A stretch of DNA of 42,698 nucleotides from Lachnospiraceae bacterium. GTDB lineage: Bacteria; Bacillota; Clostridia; Lachnospirales; Lachnospiraceae. Every line of letters starts with the position of its first letter. The first letter of the stretch is position 1. Positions 27,833 to 36,953 of this stretch are shown here, in pieces. The notes under the pieces were generated by a model. The model did not search any database. It saw only the letters and a list, made by a program, of their open reading frames with translations, and was not told where the DNA came from. The translations under genes were made by a program, and so were the position numbers. The DNA lies in assembly GCA_017994075.1 (NCBI GenBank), contig JAGOLM010000005.1:1-42698 (forward strand), written 5' to 3'.

Positions 27833-29101
27833 CTAATCACCTGCCTTAATGATGTATCCGCCACTCTCCAACCGACCATTCGGATAATCGCCTTCTTCAG
27901 TCTTGCCATGTATGGCTGTATTCTTACCTATTATCACATTGTCCGGTATGGATGAATTAGATCCTATTGTTGCCAGCCCATATGCATATATCTTTGCATT
28001 AAGTTTGCTAGGTTTCTCTTCTCCGACACCAATATTGGCACTTTCTCCGACCACTGTGTTTTCTGCAATAATTGCCTTTTCGATGTAGGTATTCTTCTTG
28101 ACGTGAACGCCTTCCATCAAAATGGAATCTTTGATCACTGCACCTTCCTCTACAACTATTCCCGGTCCCAAAACGCAATTAGTTACTTCTCCGTATATGG
28201 AATCTCCCGCACCAATAATCGCTCTTGAGACTTTAGCCGTAGACGCCAGATACTGCGGTTCGATACTATTCTGCTGAGTATATATTTTCCAAAATTCTTC
28301 ATATAAATTAAATTCCGGTATAATATCCACCAACTCCATATTGGACTCCCAGTAGGCACCTAATGTTCCTACATCTTTCCAATATCCATTGAATTCATAT
28401 GCAAATATGCGCATACCCTTTTCATAACAATAGGGTATTACATGCTTGCCAAAATCACAGTTGCTCTGATCCTTCATCGCAGTAAGAGCTTCTTTTAAAA
28501 CCGGCCAACTAAATATATAAATTCCCATAGACGCCAAATTGCTCCTGGGATGTTCGGGTTTTTCCTCGAATTCCTGGATCCTGTTATTATCATCTGCGAT
28601 AACAACTCCGAAGCGGCTCGCTTCTTCTATTGGAACCGGAATAACTGCTATTGTCACGTCCGAATTGTTCTTCTTATGGAAATCAAGCATTGCCTCATAA
28701 TCCATTTTATATATATGGTCTCCGGACAATATGATCACATACTCTGGATCATAACTCTCCATATAACGCACATTTTGGTAAATAGCATTCGCTGTTCCGC
28801 TGTACCAGTCAGCATTGCCACTTCTTTCATAAGGCGGAAGAACCGATACCCCGCCGTTGTTTCTATCGAGATCCCACGGAATTCCAATCCCGATATGCGA
28901 ATTAAGAACTAAGGGTTGATACTGGGTCAAAACACCAACGGTGTCAATCCCTGAATTGATACAGTTGCTGAGCGGAAAATCAATAATTCTGTATTTTCCT
29001 CCGAAGGCAACAGCTGGTTTAGCAACATCAGATGTCAAAACACCTAGCCTGCTTCCCTGCCCTCCGGCCAGCAACATGGCTATCATTTCTTTTCTGCTCA
29101 T
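27833..29101 (-). CDS. glgC: Glucose-1-phosphate adenylyltransferase, catalytic subunit
   Basis: GlgC makes ADP-glucose from glucose-1-phosphate and ATP, the committed step of bacterial glycogen synthesis. The 422 residues contain the intact nucleotide loop GGQGSRLG (13-20), KPA and [10 protein letters not shown], the catalytic Asp region [15 protein letters not shown], and a C-terminal beta-helix. The ATG at 29101 follows AGAGGTG. It is first in the glgC-glgD-spoVG unit, with a promoter at 29212-29241. No glgA, glgB or glgP is in this window, so the operon is split compared with the classic glg cluster. Confidence 0.95.
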   Translation of the reverse strand: MSRKEMIAMLLAGGQGSRLGVLTSDVAKPAVAFGGKYRIIDFPLSNCINSGIDTVGVLTQYQPLVLNSHIGIGIPWDLDRNNGGVSVLPPYERSGNADWYSGTANAIYQNVRYMESYDPEYVIILSGDHIYKMDYEAMLDFHKKNNSDVTIAVIPVPIEEASRFGVVIADDNNRIQEFEEKPEHPRSNLASMGIYIFSWPVLKEALTAMKDQSNCDFGKHVIPYCYEKGMRIFAYEFNGYWKDVGTLGAYWESNMELVDIIPEFNLYEEFWKIYTQQNSIEPQYLASTAKVSRAIIGAGDSIYGEVTNCVLGPGIVVEEGAVIKDSILMEGVHVKKNTYIEKAIIAENTVVGESANIGVGEEKPSKLNAKIYAYGLATIGSNSSIPDNVIIGKNTAIHGKTEEGDYPNGRLESGGYIIKAGD

Positions 29102-29211
29102 AGCCAGTCACCTCTTTCATGCATGTCTAGTCTCTAGCTTTTTCCTCAAATTTCTTCTAATTCGACTCACCAGCGAGTATCAGTGAGACAGCCGTTTGAA
29201 TTTGTGTATAA

Positions 29212-29241
29212 ATTATATCATATTTTGCAAAATCATTGCAA
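29212..29241 (-). promoter_or_regulatory. Sigma-A promoter of glgC
   Basis: On the minus strand TTGCAA (29236-29241) and TATAAT (29212-29217) are separated by 18 bases, about 110 bases before the glgC start. Confidence 0.75.
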
Positions 29242-29342
29242 CATTCTTCCGATTATTGCTTTATTTTTCGTAAAGTTTTTAGTCGCTTTTACAATATCTG
29301 AAACTTTTAATAATTTCTTTATTTTTTAACTCGCATTTTACA

Positions 29343-29370
29343 TTGAATTTATTGGTTTTACCGCTATAAT
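29343..29370 (+). promoter_or_regulatory. Sigma-A promoter of murC
   Basis: TTGAAT (29343-29348) and TATAAT (29365-29370) are 16 bases apart, 75 bases before the murC start. Confidence 0.78.
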
Positions 29371-29445
29371 GTTTTGTGGTGTAATAATAAAGAAGAGATT
29401 CTTTCATATTATTTGAATTAATTATTTTTATAGAAGGACATAGCA

Positions 29446-30828
29446 ATGTACAAAATAGATTTCAATACTCCCTGTCATGCACATTTCATCGGTATAGGCG
29501 GAATTAGCATGAGCGGCCTCGCCGAGATATTATTAAATAGAAAGTTTACCGTCACCGGATCTGACAGAAGCGAAAGCGACCTAACTAAACATCTTGAAGA
29601 CTTGGGTGCCAAAATCTCCTATCCTCAGAATGCCGACAATATCCAAGGTGATGAAGACTTCTTTGTGTACACAGCCGCCATCAGCCAGGACAATCCTGAA
29701 TTTAAAAAAGCTATTGATTCTGGTAAGCCTATGCTGAAAAGAGCACAGCTGCTAGGTCAGATAATGGATCATTTTAAGAGTTCATGTGCTATCGCCGGTA
29801 CTCATGGCAAAACTACAACTACATCCATGATAAGTCAGGTTCTTTTAGATGCAGCTAAGGACCCAACTATATCTGTTGGCGGGATTTTTTCTAGCATAAA
29901 TAGCAACATTCGTGTAGGTCACTCGGACTTCTTCGTAACAGAGGCCTGCGAATATACTGATAGCTTTCTTGCTCTATATCCCAAATATTCAATCATATTA
30001 AATTGCGACGCCGAGCATTTGGACTATTTCAAGACTCTCGAGAACATGAGGCATTCCTACAAGCTTTTTGCAGAAAATACTGCTTCTGATGGAACTCTGT
30101 ACATAAATCATTCTATTCCAAATTATCATGAGATTTCCGATGGGCTTTCATGCAATGTGATAACATTTGGTCTCGATCAGAATGCCGATTTTCATCCAAT
30201 CAATATAACATATGATGACTTAGGGCATCCCAGTTTTACTCCGGTTGCCTTCGGAAAAGAACTTGATACGATCTACCTAAGTGTTCCCGGAGAACACAAT
30301 GTATCCAATTCTCTTTCAGCTATTGCCGCACTCATGGATATGGGAATTCCTTATGACACTATTCAAAATGGCCTTGATAATTTTACCGGAGCAGACAGAA
30401 GATTCCAGTTCAAGGGTAAACTCGCCAATGGTGCTGTAATAATTGATGACTATGCTCATCATCCTACAGAGATAAGGGCTTCTCTAAAAGCTGCAGAGAA
30501 TACTCCTCACGATAGGATAATTGTGGCATTTCAGCCTCATACATATACAAGAACCAAGGCTTTTCTAAATGATTTTGCAGATGCACTTTCCGCTGCCGAC
30601 ATCGTTGTTCTTGCTGACATTTATGCCGCAAGAGAAAAGGATATCTATGGTGTAAATTCTGGAGATATCCAAAGATTGCTTCAGGAAAAGGGCAAAGAAA
30701 GCTACTATTTTCACACATTTGATGAGATTGAAGAATTTTTGAAAAAAAATTCAAGGAAGGGCGACATGTTGATAACTATGGGCGCCGGAACCATTACAAA
30801 TGTAGGAAGTGACCTTCTCGAACTATAG
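29446..30828 (+). CDS. murC: UDP-N-acetylmuramate-L-alanine ligase
   Basis: MurC adds L-alanine to UDP-MurNAc with ATP, the first amino acid of the peptidoglycan stem. The 460 residues show the N-terminal nucleotide fold (HFIGIGGISMSGLAEIL, 13-29), the ATP loop GTHGKTTTTSM (around 119-129), EACEYTDSFL, and DDYAHHPTEI in the C-terminal domain. The ATG at 29446 follows AAGGAC. Its stop is followed immediately by the first DnaA-box-like nonamers of the dnaD upstream region. Confidence 0.96.
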   Translation: MYKIDFNTPCHAHFIGIGGISMSGLAEILLNRKFTVTGSDRSESDLTKHLEDLGAKISYPQNADNIQGDEDFFVYTAAISQDNPEFKKAIDSGKPMLKRAQLLGQIMDHFKSSCAIAGTHGKTTTTSMISQVLLDAAKDPTISVGGIFSSINSNIRVGHSDFFVTEACEYTDSFLALYPKYSIILNCDAEHLDYFKTLENMRHSYKLFAENTASDGTLYINHSIPNYHEISDGLSCNVITFGLDQNADFHPINITYDDLGHPSFTPVAFGKELDTIYLSVPGEHNVSNSLSAIAALMDMGIPYDTIQNGLDNFTGADRRFQFKGKLANGAVIIDDYAHHPTEIRASLKAAENTPHDRIIVAFQPHTYTRTKAFLNDFADALSAADIVVLADIYAAREKDIYGVNSGDIQRLLQEKGKESYYFHTFDEIEEFLKKNSRKGDMLITMGAGTITNVGSDLLEL

Positions 30829-30935
30829 TTATCAACATTATCAACATTAATTGTGGGTAGAGATATCCCCAACTGAGCATACTTGAAAATGATTGATAAT
30901 AGGTACATCAGTGAAAGTTATCAACATTATCAACA
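30829..30935 (+). promoter_or_regulatory. Four DnaA-box-like nonamers upstream of dnaD
   Basis: The nonamer TTATCAACA occurs at 30829-30837, 30838-30846, 30918-30926 and 30927-30935: two directly abutting pairs on the same strand, their starts 89 bases apart. It differs from the consensus DnaA box TTATCCACA at one position. The first pair touches the murC stop; the second ends 45 bases before the dnaD -35 hexamer. DnaA binding is inferred. Confidence 0.65.
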
Positions 30936-30980
30936 TTTGGCAAAGCCTTGATTTCACAGCGTTTGCACGGGTTCATACAC

Positions 30981-31008
30981 TTGCCAGATGGTTTCTTTAT
31001 GCTATAAT
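30981..31008 (+). promoter_or_regulatory. Sigma-A promoter of dnaD-dnaC-prs
   Basis: TTGCCA (30981-30986) and TATAAT (31003-31008) are 16 bases apart. Transcription would start about 26 bases before the dnaD ATG and just downstream of the DnaA-like boxes. Confidence 0.82.
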
Positions 31009-31040
31009 TCCTCGTATGTGTTTAAGGAGGAACTTGAATA

Positions 31041-32132
31041 ATGCCCGACGAGATTGCATTACATTCATCCTGCGTGAGTCAGGTTACATGTATATCAAAT
31101 GATTTTATAGATAATTTTATGCCTTCATCAAGCGGAGAGTTTGTGAAGACATATCTTTACTTGCTTAGATGTGTCAGCCAAAGTGCGTGCAGATTTTCTG
31201 TTCGTGGCGTTGCAGACGCATTAAACCATACCGAGGGGGATATTAGGCGTGCTCTAGAGTACTGGGAGAAAAAGGGACTTATTCGTATGGAATATGACTC
31301 CACAGGTGCCGTTATTGGCATCTGTGTACTCTCACGCCCGGGAGAAATGCAGAGTTCTTGTGTCTCAGTTTCTGAACCGACTTCTGATGATGTCGAGGAC
31401 GATATCCAGAACCTTGATGCTTCATTTTCTGTTGCAGAAAATGATGATATAGATACTGGAGTTCTTTCCGAAGTTGTCGACGAAGAAATCGCTGATGAGG
31501 ATTTTAATGAAGCTGATTTTGAGGAGATTTTCAAGGTTGCCGAGCAGTTTAAGGGTAAGCCTCTCTCTACCAACGAGATGAAGATTATTATGACTTGGAA
31601 ATATGATCTTAAATTCTCTGTTGATCTAATTGAATATTTGATCGAGATGAGTATGAACAATAATCATTCCAGCTTTTATTATATGAATGCTATAGCTATG
31701 AAGTGGAAGGAAGACGGAATTACTACTGAGGCGCAAGCTCAACTTGCGGACTCTGTTCATTCCCGTTCTTATTACTCTGTAGTCAAGGCTTTTGGCATCA
31801 AGCAGAGAAATCTTAACAAACGGGAAATGGAAGTCCTTAATCGTTGGACCGATACTTATAGATTCTCTGATGACCTTATCCGTGAGGCTTGTGAAAGAGC
31901 ATTAGCCAATACTGGAAAGGTAAGTTTTAGCTATGCTGATAAGATACTGTCAGATTGGAGTACTCACAATATACATACTCTCTCTGATGTGAAAAAGAAG
32001 GACTCTCAGCGTAAAGATACTCATGCCAAAGTTCCTTCCAAGACTCTGAGAACCACTAGTTTTCAGGATTTTACCCAACGGCCCAAGACCGGCTCTGATC
32101 TTTCTGAGCTTGAGCGAAAACTGCTTCAGTAG
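31041..32132 (+). CDS. DnaD-like primosome protein
   Basis: This 363-residue protein belongs to the DnaD/DnaB family of low-GC Gram-positives, which remodel the origin and help load the replicative helicase. Residues about 20-100 form a winged-helix domain (RFSVRGVADALNHTEGDI), residues 113-162 are a very acidic linker, and two tandem DnaD C-terminal domains follow (about 163-230 and 245-320), each with the family's closing YxxxI..W pattern (YYMNAIAMKW and SYADKILSDW). Start ATG at 31041 follows AAGGAGG. It forms an operon with the helicase loader 10 bases downstream. Confidence 0.9.
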   Translation: MPDEIALHSSCVSQVTCISNDFIDNFMPSSSGEFVKTYLYLLRCVSQSACRFSVRGVADALNHTEGDIRRALEYWEKKGLIRMEYDSTGAVIGICVLSRPGEMQSSCVSVSEPTSDDVEDDIQNLDASFSVAENDDIDTGVLSEVVDEEIADEDFNEADFEEIFKVAEQFKGKPLSTNEMKIIMTWKYDLKFSVDLIEYLIEMSMNNNHSSFYYMNAIAMKWKEDGITTEAQAQLADSVHSRSYYSVVKAFGIKQRNLNKREMEVLNRWTDTYRFSDDLIREACERALANTGKVSFSYADKILSDWSTHNIHTLSDVKKKDSQRKDTHAKVPSKTLRTTSFQDFTQRPKTGSDLSELERKLLQ

Positions 32133-32142
32133 GGAGTAACAT

Positions 32143-33135
32143 ATGAAACTGTCTAACGAACAATATGATATCATCATGCGGGAATACGATAATCAGCGTA
32201 TCCTCAACCGAGAGGTAGAAGAAAAGAGACATTCAGAGGTCTACTCCTCTATTCCAGAGCTTACCGACATCGATAACCAAATATCAGAAATTTCATCAAC
32301 TTCTGTAAAAAGACTTTTAAATGATGAAATTGGTGATACAATCTCTATAGTAGAAAAAGTTAATTCTCTTATACAAAAAAAGAAAACATTGATAAAAAAT
32401 TCAGGATACTCGGACAATTTTCTCGATCCGATATATAATTGTTCTGATTGCAAGGATACTGGATATATCAACAATGTTCATTGTCATTGTTTTAAACAGA
32501 AATCACTAGACGTCATCTTCAGTCAGTCCAATCTAAAAGGTGTTTTGGACAAGTGCTGCATAGATGACTTTTCATTGGAATATTATGGAAAAGATCATAT
32601 AGATGCCTCTTCCGGCAAAACCGAGAGAGAACTGGCATCCAAGGCTCTAGCTTCAACTCAGGCCTTTGTTAACTCATTTTTATGTAATGGTAATGCAGGT
32701 AATCTGCTTTTTTATGGTGATACCGGCATGGGTAAGACTTACTTGTCTGGATGCGCAGCCAGAATACTTCTCGAAAATGGATTTTCTGTAATTTATTTTT
32801 CAGCTATACGTCTGTTTGATATCCTCCGTGAGCATCAGTTCGATCATGATTCTTCCGGAAGTTATAATCAAATATTTGATTCAGATCTATTAATAATTGA
32901 TGACCTCGGCACTGAAAATGTAACAGGATTTACAATATCCCAGCTTTTTTCAGTCATCAACGAGCGAATACAACGGGAAAGATCCACTATAATATCCACC
33001 AACCTTAACCTGATCGAATTCAGAGATCACTATACAGAAAGAATCTCATCTAGAATCTATAGTAACTATGAACTCTTGAAGCTTTGCGGTGACGATATAC
33101 GTCTCCGTTTAAAGATAAATCAACACACGATTTAA
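32143..33135 (+). CDS. DnaC/DnaI-type helicase loader
   Basis: A 330-residue AAA+ protein that would load the replicative helicase onto origin DNA. The N-terminal 85 residues are helical and charged (helicase-binding in the family); a zinc cluster lies at Cys100, Cys103, Cys114 and Cys116; Walker A is GDTGMGKT (192-199), Walker B is LLIIDDLGTE (about 249-258), and sensor 1 is STNLNL. GGGAG precedes the ATG at 32143. The pairing with dnaD just upstream mirrors the DnaB/DnaD/DnaI primosome of B. subtilis. Some annotations call such proteins 'ATP-binding protein' or IstB-like, but the zinc cluster and neighbour favour a chromosomal loader over a transposition helper. Confidence 0.92.
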   Translation: MKLSNEQYDIIMREYDNQRILNREVEEKRHSEVYSSIPELTDIDNQISEISSTSVKRLLNDEIGDTISIVEKVNSLIQKKKTLIKNSGYSDNFLDPIYNCSDCKDTGYINNVHCHCFKQKSLDVIFSQSNLKGVLDKCCIDDFSLEYYGKDHIDASSGKTERELASKALASTQAFVNSFLCNGNAGNLLFYGDTGMGKTYLSGCAARILLENGFSVIYFSAIRLFDILREHQFDHDSSGSYNQIFDSDLLIIDDLGTENVTGFTISQLFSVINERIQRERSTIISTNLNLIEFRDHYTERISSRIYSNYELLKLCGDDIRLRLKINQHTI

Positions 33136-33157
33136 GTAATTAGGAAGGAATCCCAAA

Positions 33158-34339
33158 ATGTCAAACGACAACAAGTTGTCCTGTACCAACCCAATAGCAC
33201 CGCTCGGACTGGTTCCCACAAAGAGCTGTATTAATCTCAGCCAAAAAGCTAACGATTATCTTCTCTCTTGGAGAACAGAGCGTCCCCAGGACTGCAGAGT
33301 CGACACTGTCAATTCATCCTACAAGGATCATTCTTTTATCATCCATGCCGATGCCCCTCGCTTTGGTTCTGGAGAAGGTAAGGGTGTGATCCAGCAGTCC
33401 ATTAGAGGAATGGATCTGTATTTTATGGTAGATGTAATGAATCACAACCTCACTTACTCTCTTTGTGGCAATGAGAATCATTATTCACCTGATGATCACT
33501 TTAGCGATCTTAAGCGTTTGATTGCCGCTACCAATGGTAAGGCAAAGAGAATTAACGTTATTATGCCATTTATGTATGAGAGCCGTCAGCATAGACGTTC
33601 AGCAAGAGAATCCCTTGATTGCGCTCTTGCTCTTCAGGATCTTGTTAATATGGGCGTTGATAACATAATAACATTTGATGCTCATGATCCTAGAGTTCAG
33701 AATGCCATTCCACTTCATGGATTCGAATCTGTACCTGCTTCTTATCAGTTTATTAAAAATATCTGTAAGAATGTTGATGATCTTCAGCTAGATAATAATC
33801 ATCTAATGATCGTCAGTCCTGATGAAGGCGCTACCAAGAGAGCTATTTATCTGGCATCTGTACTCGGTGTAGATATGGGAATGTTCTATAAGAGAAGAGA
33901 CTACAGCAAGATAGTAGATGGACGTAATCCTATTGAAGCTCACGAATTTCTCGGTGCATCTGTAGAAGGAAAGGATGTGTTCGTTGTAGATGACATGATC
34001 TCATCCGGCGAATCTATGATCGATGTAGCTACAGAACTCAAAAAAAGAAATGCCGGTAGAATTTTTGTAATCTCTACATTTGGTCTGTTTACAAATGGCA
34101 TGAAGGTTTTCGATGATGCTGTAGAACAGGGACTTATATATAAGGTTGTCACAACCAACTTATGCTATCAGACTCCTGAACTTCTATCCAGAGATTATTA
34201 TATCAACTGTGATATGAGTAAATATATTGCTTTTATCATAGATACACTTAATCATGACGCTTCAATGAGCGGCCTTTTGGATCCCTACGATAGGATTACA
34301 GCCTACCTTGAGAAATATAAGAATTCACAGAAACTGTAG
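33158..34339 (+). CDS. prs: Ribose-phosphate pyrophosphokinase (long, divergent form)
   Basis: PRPP synthetase makes PRPP from ribose-5-phosphate and ATP for nucleotide, histidine and tryptophan synthesis and for the Hpt reaction encoded at 7 kb. The PRPP-binding loop VFVVDDMISSGE is at 274-285, and the phosphosugar/ATP regions MPFMYESRQHRR (136-147), TFDAHDPRVQNA (172-183) and SPDEGATKRA (220-229) are recognisable. At 393 residues it is about 75 longer than the usual 315, with extra N-terminal residues and altered loops, a form seen in Lachnospiraceae. It follows dnaC by 22 bases with an AAGGAA site and is closed by a strong terminator. Confidence 0.9.
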   Translation: MSNDNKLSCTNPIAPLGLVPTKSCINLSQKANDYLLSWRTERPQDCRVDTVNSSYKDHSFIIHADAPRFGSGEGKGVIQQSIRGMDLYFMVDVMNHNLTYSLCGNENHYSPDDHFSDLKRLIAATNGKAKRINVIMPFMYESRQHRRSARESLDCALALQDLVNMGVDNIITFDAHDPRVQNAIPLHGFESVPASYQFIKNICKNVDDLQLDNNHLMIVSPDEGATKRAIYLASVLGVDMGMFYKRRDYSKIVDGRNPIEAHEFLGASVEGKDVFVVDDMISSGESMIDVATELKKRNAGRIFVISTFGLFTNGMKVFDDAVEQGLIYKVVTTNLCYQTPELLSRDYYINCDMSKYIAFIIDTLNHDASMSGLLDPYDRITAYLEKYKNSQKL

Positions 34340-34361
34340 ATCTAATTTAATCGCATTAAAC

Positions 34362-34400
34362 AAAGCCTCATTTTTACATCCGTAAAAATGAGGCTTTTAT
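34362..34400. terminator. Bidirectional terminator after prs
   Basis: AAAGCCTCATTTTTAC (34362-34377) pairs perfectly with GTAAAAATGAGGCTTT (34382-34397), 16 base pairs with a 4-base loop and a T tail. It can end prs and, from the other side, the 809-residue protein gene. Confidence 0.92.
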
Positions 34401-34427
34401 TTTCTTCTTTATTATTATCTATGGCTT

Positions 34428-36857
34428 TCAGTCTGTATACGTTCTGAATATATTTCCTTTCTGCTGGATCATATTTTCAAGGTTAGATCTGGTAGTCGTC
34501 TGATAACTACCTGATTTCTGATCATAAGTGGTTACCCCAAGTGCGTCATAACCAATGATCAGATATGATCCATTTTTCGTCTCCGTATAAACCGGATAAC
34601 GATTAGAAACATAGAAAAACATCTGCTTCATGGTACAGCCTGTGAGATCTAAGTATTTCACACCTTTCTTTGACTTAGCCATCATTATATCCATATCTGA
34701 AGATGTAACCTCAATATTTGAGCAATAATCTTTTCTCGATTTAGCCCATACTGTTTTCTGTCTCGAGTCTATAACTGTTCCATTTATTTTATCTGCATTT
34801 TGTATAGCTGTAAGCAAGTCATTTTCAATAGAAACAATTTTATCCCCTACAATAATGATATATTTGTCATCAATACTTGGAATGTCAAGTTCAAAGTTGT
34901 TTTCATCAGCCGTCATAATAGCCTTGGCCTTTAATGAGCTTATGGCGTGAATACCTGCCTTTTTACCCATTACGAAGTTTCGAATGGTTCCTGCCTTACT
35001 GTCAAAGTCTGTTTCAAAGGAAACTGTCTTCTTGCCTTCCCCGAATGTATTTTTGATTACATCCTGGCCAGCATCAACCAATCCTTTGCCAGTCCTTGTC
35101 ACTCTATTTAGTGTCAGAGAGCTTCCATCTAATACTACCGATGTAACATAGACACCATTTTGCGGATATGTCTTTTCAGTCTCCACTTTTTTATCTGAAA
35201 TTCCTGCAATATCTATTTCATACATGGGGGCGGTAATCGATCCATCCGGATTATTGACTATATCCTCCTTTTTCGCCTTGCCATACACCAGATCCTGCTG
35301 CATATAAACTAATGGGAAGATATAATCCCCACCATCTGCCTTTGTTTCCATCTTACTTCCATCTTCAAGATCCATTGTAGTAATTTTGTCTGATCCTGCT
35401 TTAGAATCTGACCATGAAACAAACCTGCTATTTTTTGATCTTATATACTGCCCTTCCTTTAGACCAGCCAATATAACCTTGGTCTTTTTCTTATCAGCTG
35501 ACATCTCATATATCTTGTCGTCTGACATGATGTAATATTTATCCGATCCGGATATATATAATGAATCCGAATATTCCTGCTTTAAAAACTGATATGAAGC
35601 ATCCGAATTTATAAAAATATCTTCTTCTGTTACCTTTCGTCCATCATCATAATGATATACACCTATACCATTATTTCCCTCATGAGCTCCGGAGCTCATA
35701 TATCCATATACTGTAAATGAAACAGATCCGCCTTCGTCTATACTGAGTAATCTGATCCCATGGCCTTGATATCCAGATGTATATCTTATATTCTCCAGTT
35801 TGCTCGTGAAACTGTACAGACTTGTGATCACTCCTGTATTCTGGTTATACTCATACACGCTTCCGTTCATTACAAATGCTACTATGTTTCCGGTCTCATT
35901 AGATATAAAATTCAGATCCTTATCTGCAATACCCACACTTATAGATTGCTCTGCGACCTTTGTATTATCAGGATCAAATATCTTCTCCATGTGTCTGTCA
36001 TAATCCATCAATCTCATTTTTTCCGTACTGTACTTTGTTCTCATGTACTCAGTAACAGAATATTTAATTGCAGGATTATTTTTATCTTTTAGGATACTGT
36101 TTATTGTAATCTCCATATTTCCGTTTAAATATTCATTGACAGAATATATTGATGCACCATCTTGTTCCAGATCCAAACTATTATATGCTGTCTGGTCAAT
36201 AGATGATGTTATGTTGACATGATCAAGCGAATTATCAACAGCTGTACTCGCTGACTCCATGTATGATGATAATGTGGTTCTATCCTTGCCAATAGCTGCT
36301 TTATGTATCGAATCCGCAAAATCCATGCATCCTCGTATACCATTTTCGCTTCCTGACACAACTCTAGAATAATACCGTAGATTCTTGTCCTTTGTTGACA
36401 GCTTTATTACAAGAAAATATTGTCTTCCTGATTCAATATTTTCAAAGTCTATAGAAGCTTCTTTTAGACTCCTGTCTCCTTTGAGCTCAATACTTCCACT
36501 TGAGACCACCTTTTGATCTTCAATTTTTAATAACTGATATTCTGCATTATCAATAGACATCTCATATGTATATACCGAAAGATCTATTTTGTTTCCTGAT
36601 ATAGGTGTCTCAGGTCCTAGGCATAGGGTCTTATCCATTTTTTTCGTGAATCCGTACATAAAATTAACTTCACGCCCTCCGGCCTTGGTTGCTACAACCG
36701 GAAGTGTAGCCTCAGATGCAGACAAAGTGTCCCCATGTTTTTCATAATTCAATATAAATTCAAAAAATATTAAGAAGACAAAAAATACTGAAATAAGTAT
36801 AACTATCCTCTTTTTCATCCCTTTATCAACTTTTTTCTCTCTAAATGTTAACGCCAT
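34428..36857 (-). CDS. Large membrane-anchored exported protein of unknown function
   Basis: This 809-residue protein starts at the ATG at 36857, set by AAGGA seven bases upstream; the later ATG at 36818 has its purine run directly abutting. Residues 1-17 are basic, residues 18-36 form one membrane anchor (VILISVFFVFLIFFEFIL), and the rest should lie outside the cell. Residues about 45-170 look like a beta domain; a long central part (about 290-640) of repeated short strands with SVSFTVYGY-type segments suggests a beta-propeller-like fold. The last 90 residues resemble one half of a C39-type papain-like fold (DLTGCTMKQMFFYVSNRYPVY, then NGSYLIIGYDALG), but the expected His before the strand is Ser. 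I do not recognise a named family. It is divergent from an LtaS-type gene with overlapping promoters, which suggests an envelope role; this is inference. Confidence 0.82.
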   Translation of the reverse strand: MALTFREKKVDKGMKKRIVILISVFFVFLIFFEFILNYEKHGDTLSASEATLPVVATKAGGREVNFMYGFTKKMDKTLCLGPETPISGNKIDLSVYTYEMSIDNAEYQLLKIEDQKVVSSGSIELKGDRSLKEASIDFENIESGRQYFLVIKLSTKDKNLRYYSRVVSGSENGIRGCMDFADSIHKAAIGKDRTTLSSYMESASTAVDNSLDHVNITSSIDQTAYNSLDLEQDGASIYSVNEYLNGNMEITINSILKDKNNPAIKYSVTEYMRTKYSTEKMRLMDYDRHMEKIFDPDNTKVAEQSISVGIADKDLNFISNETGNIVAFVMNGSVYEYNQNTGVITSLYSFTSKLENIRYTSGYQGHGIRLLSIDEGGSVSFTVYGYMSSGAHEGNNGIGVYHYDDGRKVTEEDIFINSDASYQFLKQEYSDSLYISGSDKYYIMSDDKIYEMSADKKKTKVILAGLKEGQYIRSKNSRFVSWSDSKAGSDKITTMDLEDGSKMETKADGGDYIFPLVYMQQDLVYGKAKKEDIVNNPDGSITAPMYEIDIAGISDKKVETEKTYPQNGVYVTSVVLDGSSLTLNRVTRTGKGLVDAGQDVIKNTFGEGKKTVSFETDFDSKAGTIRNFVMGKKAGIHAISSLKAKAIMTADENNFELDIPSIDDKYIIIVGDKIVSIENDLLTAIQNADKINGTVIDSRQKTVWAKSRKDYCSNIEVTSSDMDIMMAKSKKGVKYLDLTGCTMKQMFFYVSNRYPVYTETKNGSYLIIGYDALGVTTYDQKSGSYQTTTRSNLENMIQQKGNIFRTYTD

Positions 36858-36871
36858 ATCTATTCCTTAAT

Positions 36872-36899
36872 TTGCTTTTTTGTAATTTAATGATATAAT
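36872..36899 (+). promoter_or_regulatory. Promoter of the LtaS-like gene
   Basis: TTGCTT (36872-36877) and TATAAT (36894-36899) are 16 bases apart. The transcript start near 36906 fits the ATG at 36954 rather than the TTG at 36906. Confidence 0.72.
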
Positions 36900-36909
36900 T
36901 TCCGTTTGT

Positions 36910-36938
36910 ATTATAACCATTTTAAAATGTATAGGCAA
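36910..36938 (-). promoter_or_regulatory. Promoter of the 809-residue protein gene
   Basis: On the minus strand TTGCCT (36933-36938) and TATAAT (36910-36915) are 17 bases apart, about 50 bases before the start codon. Its footprint overlaps the opposite promoter. Confidence 0.72.
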
Positions 36939-36953
36939 TTAAAGAGCAAGAAT

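Larger units (their letters stand above)
29102..29445. other. 344-bp divergent intergenic region, glgC and murC
   Basis: It contains two divergent promoters, one for glgC (29212-29241) and one for murC (29343-29370), about 100 bases apart. The glgC leader of roughly 105 bases includes a CTCAC/GTGAG hairpin (around 29169-29190). I see no open frame, tRNA or known riboswitch. Confidence 0.7.

Noticed and set aside
32143..33135. IstB-like transposition helper
   Set aside because: The zinc cluster, pairing with dnaD and lack of any transposase favour a chromosomal helicase loader.
36906..36953. TTG start for the LtaS-like protein
   Set aside because: It coincides with the predicted transcript start and has no ribosome site; the ATG at 36954 has AAAGAG upstream.
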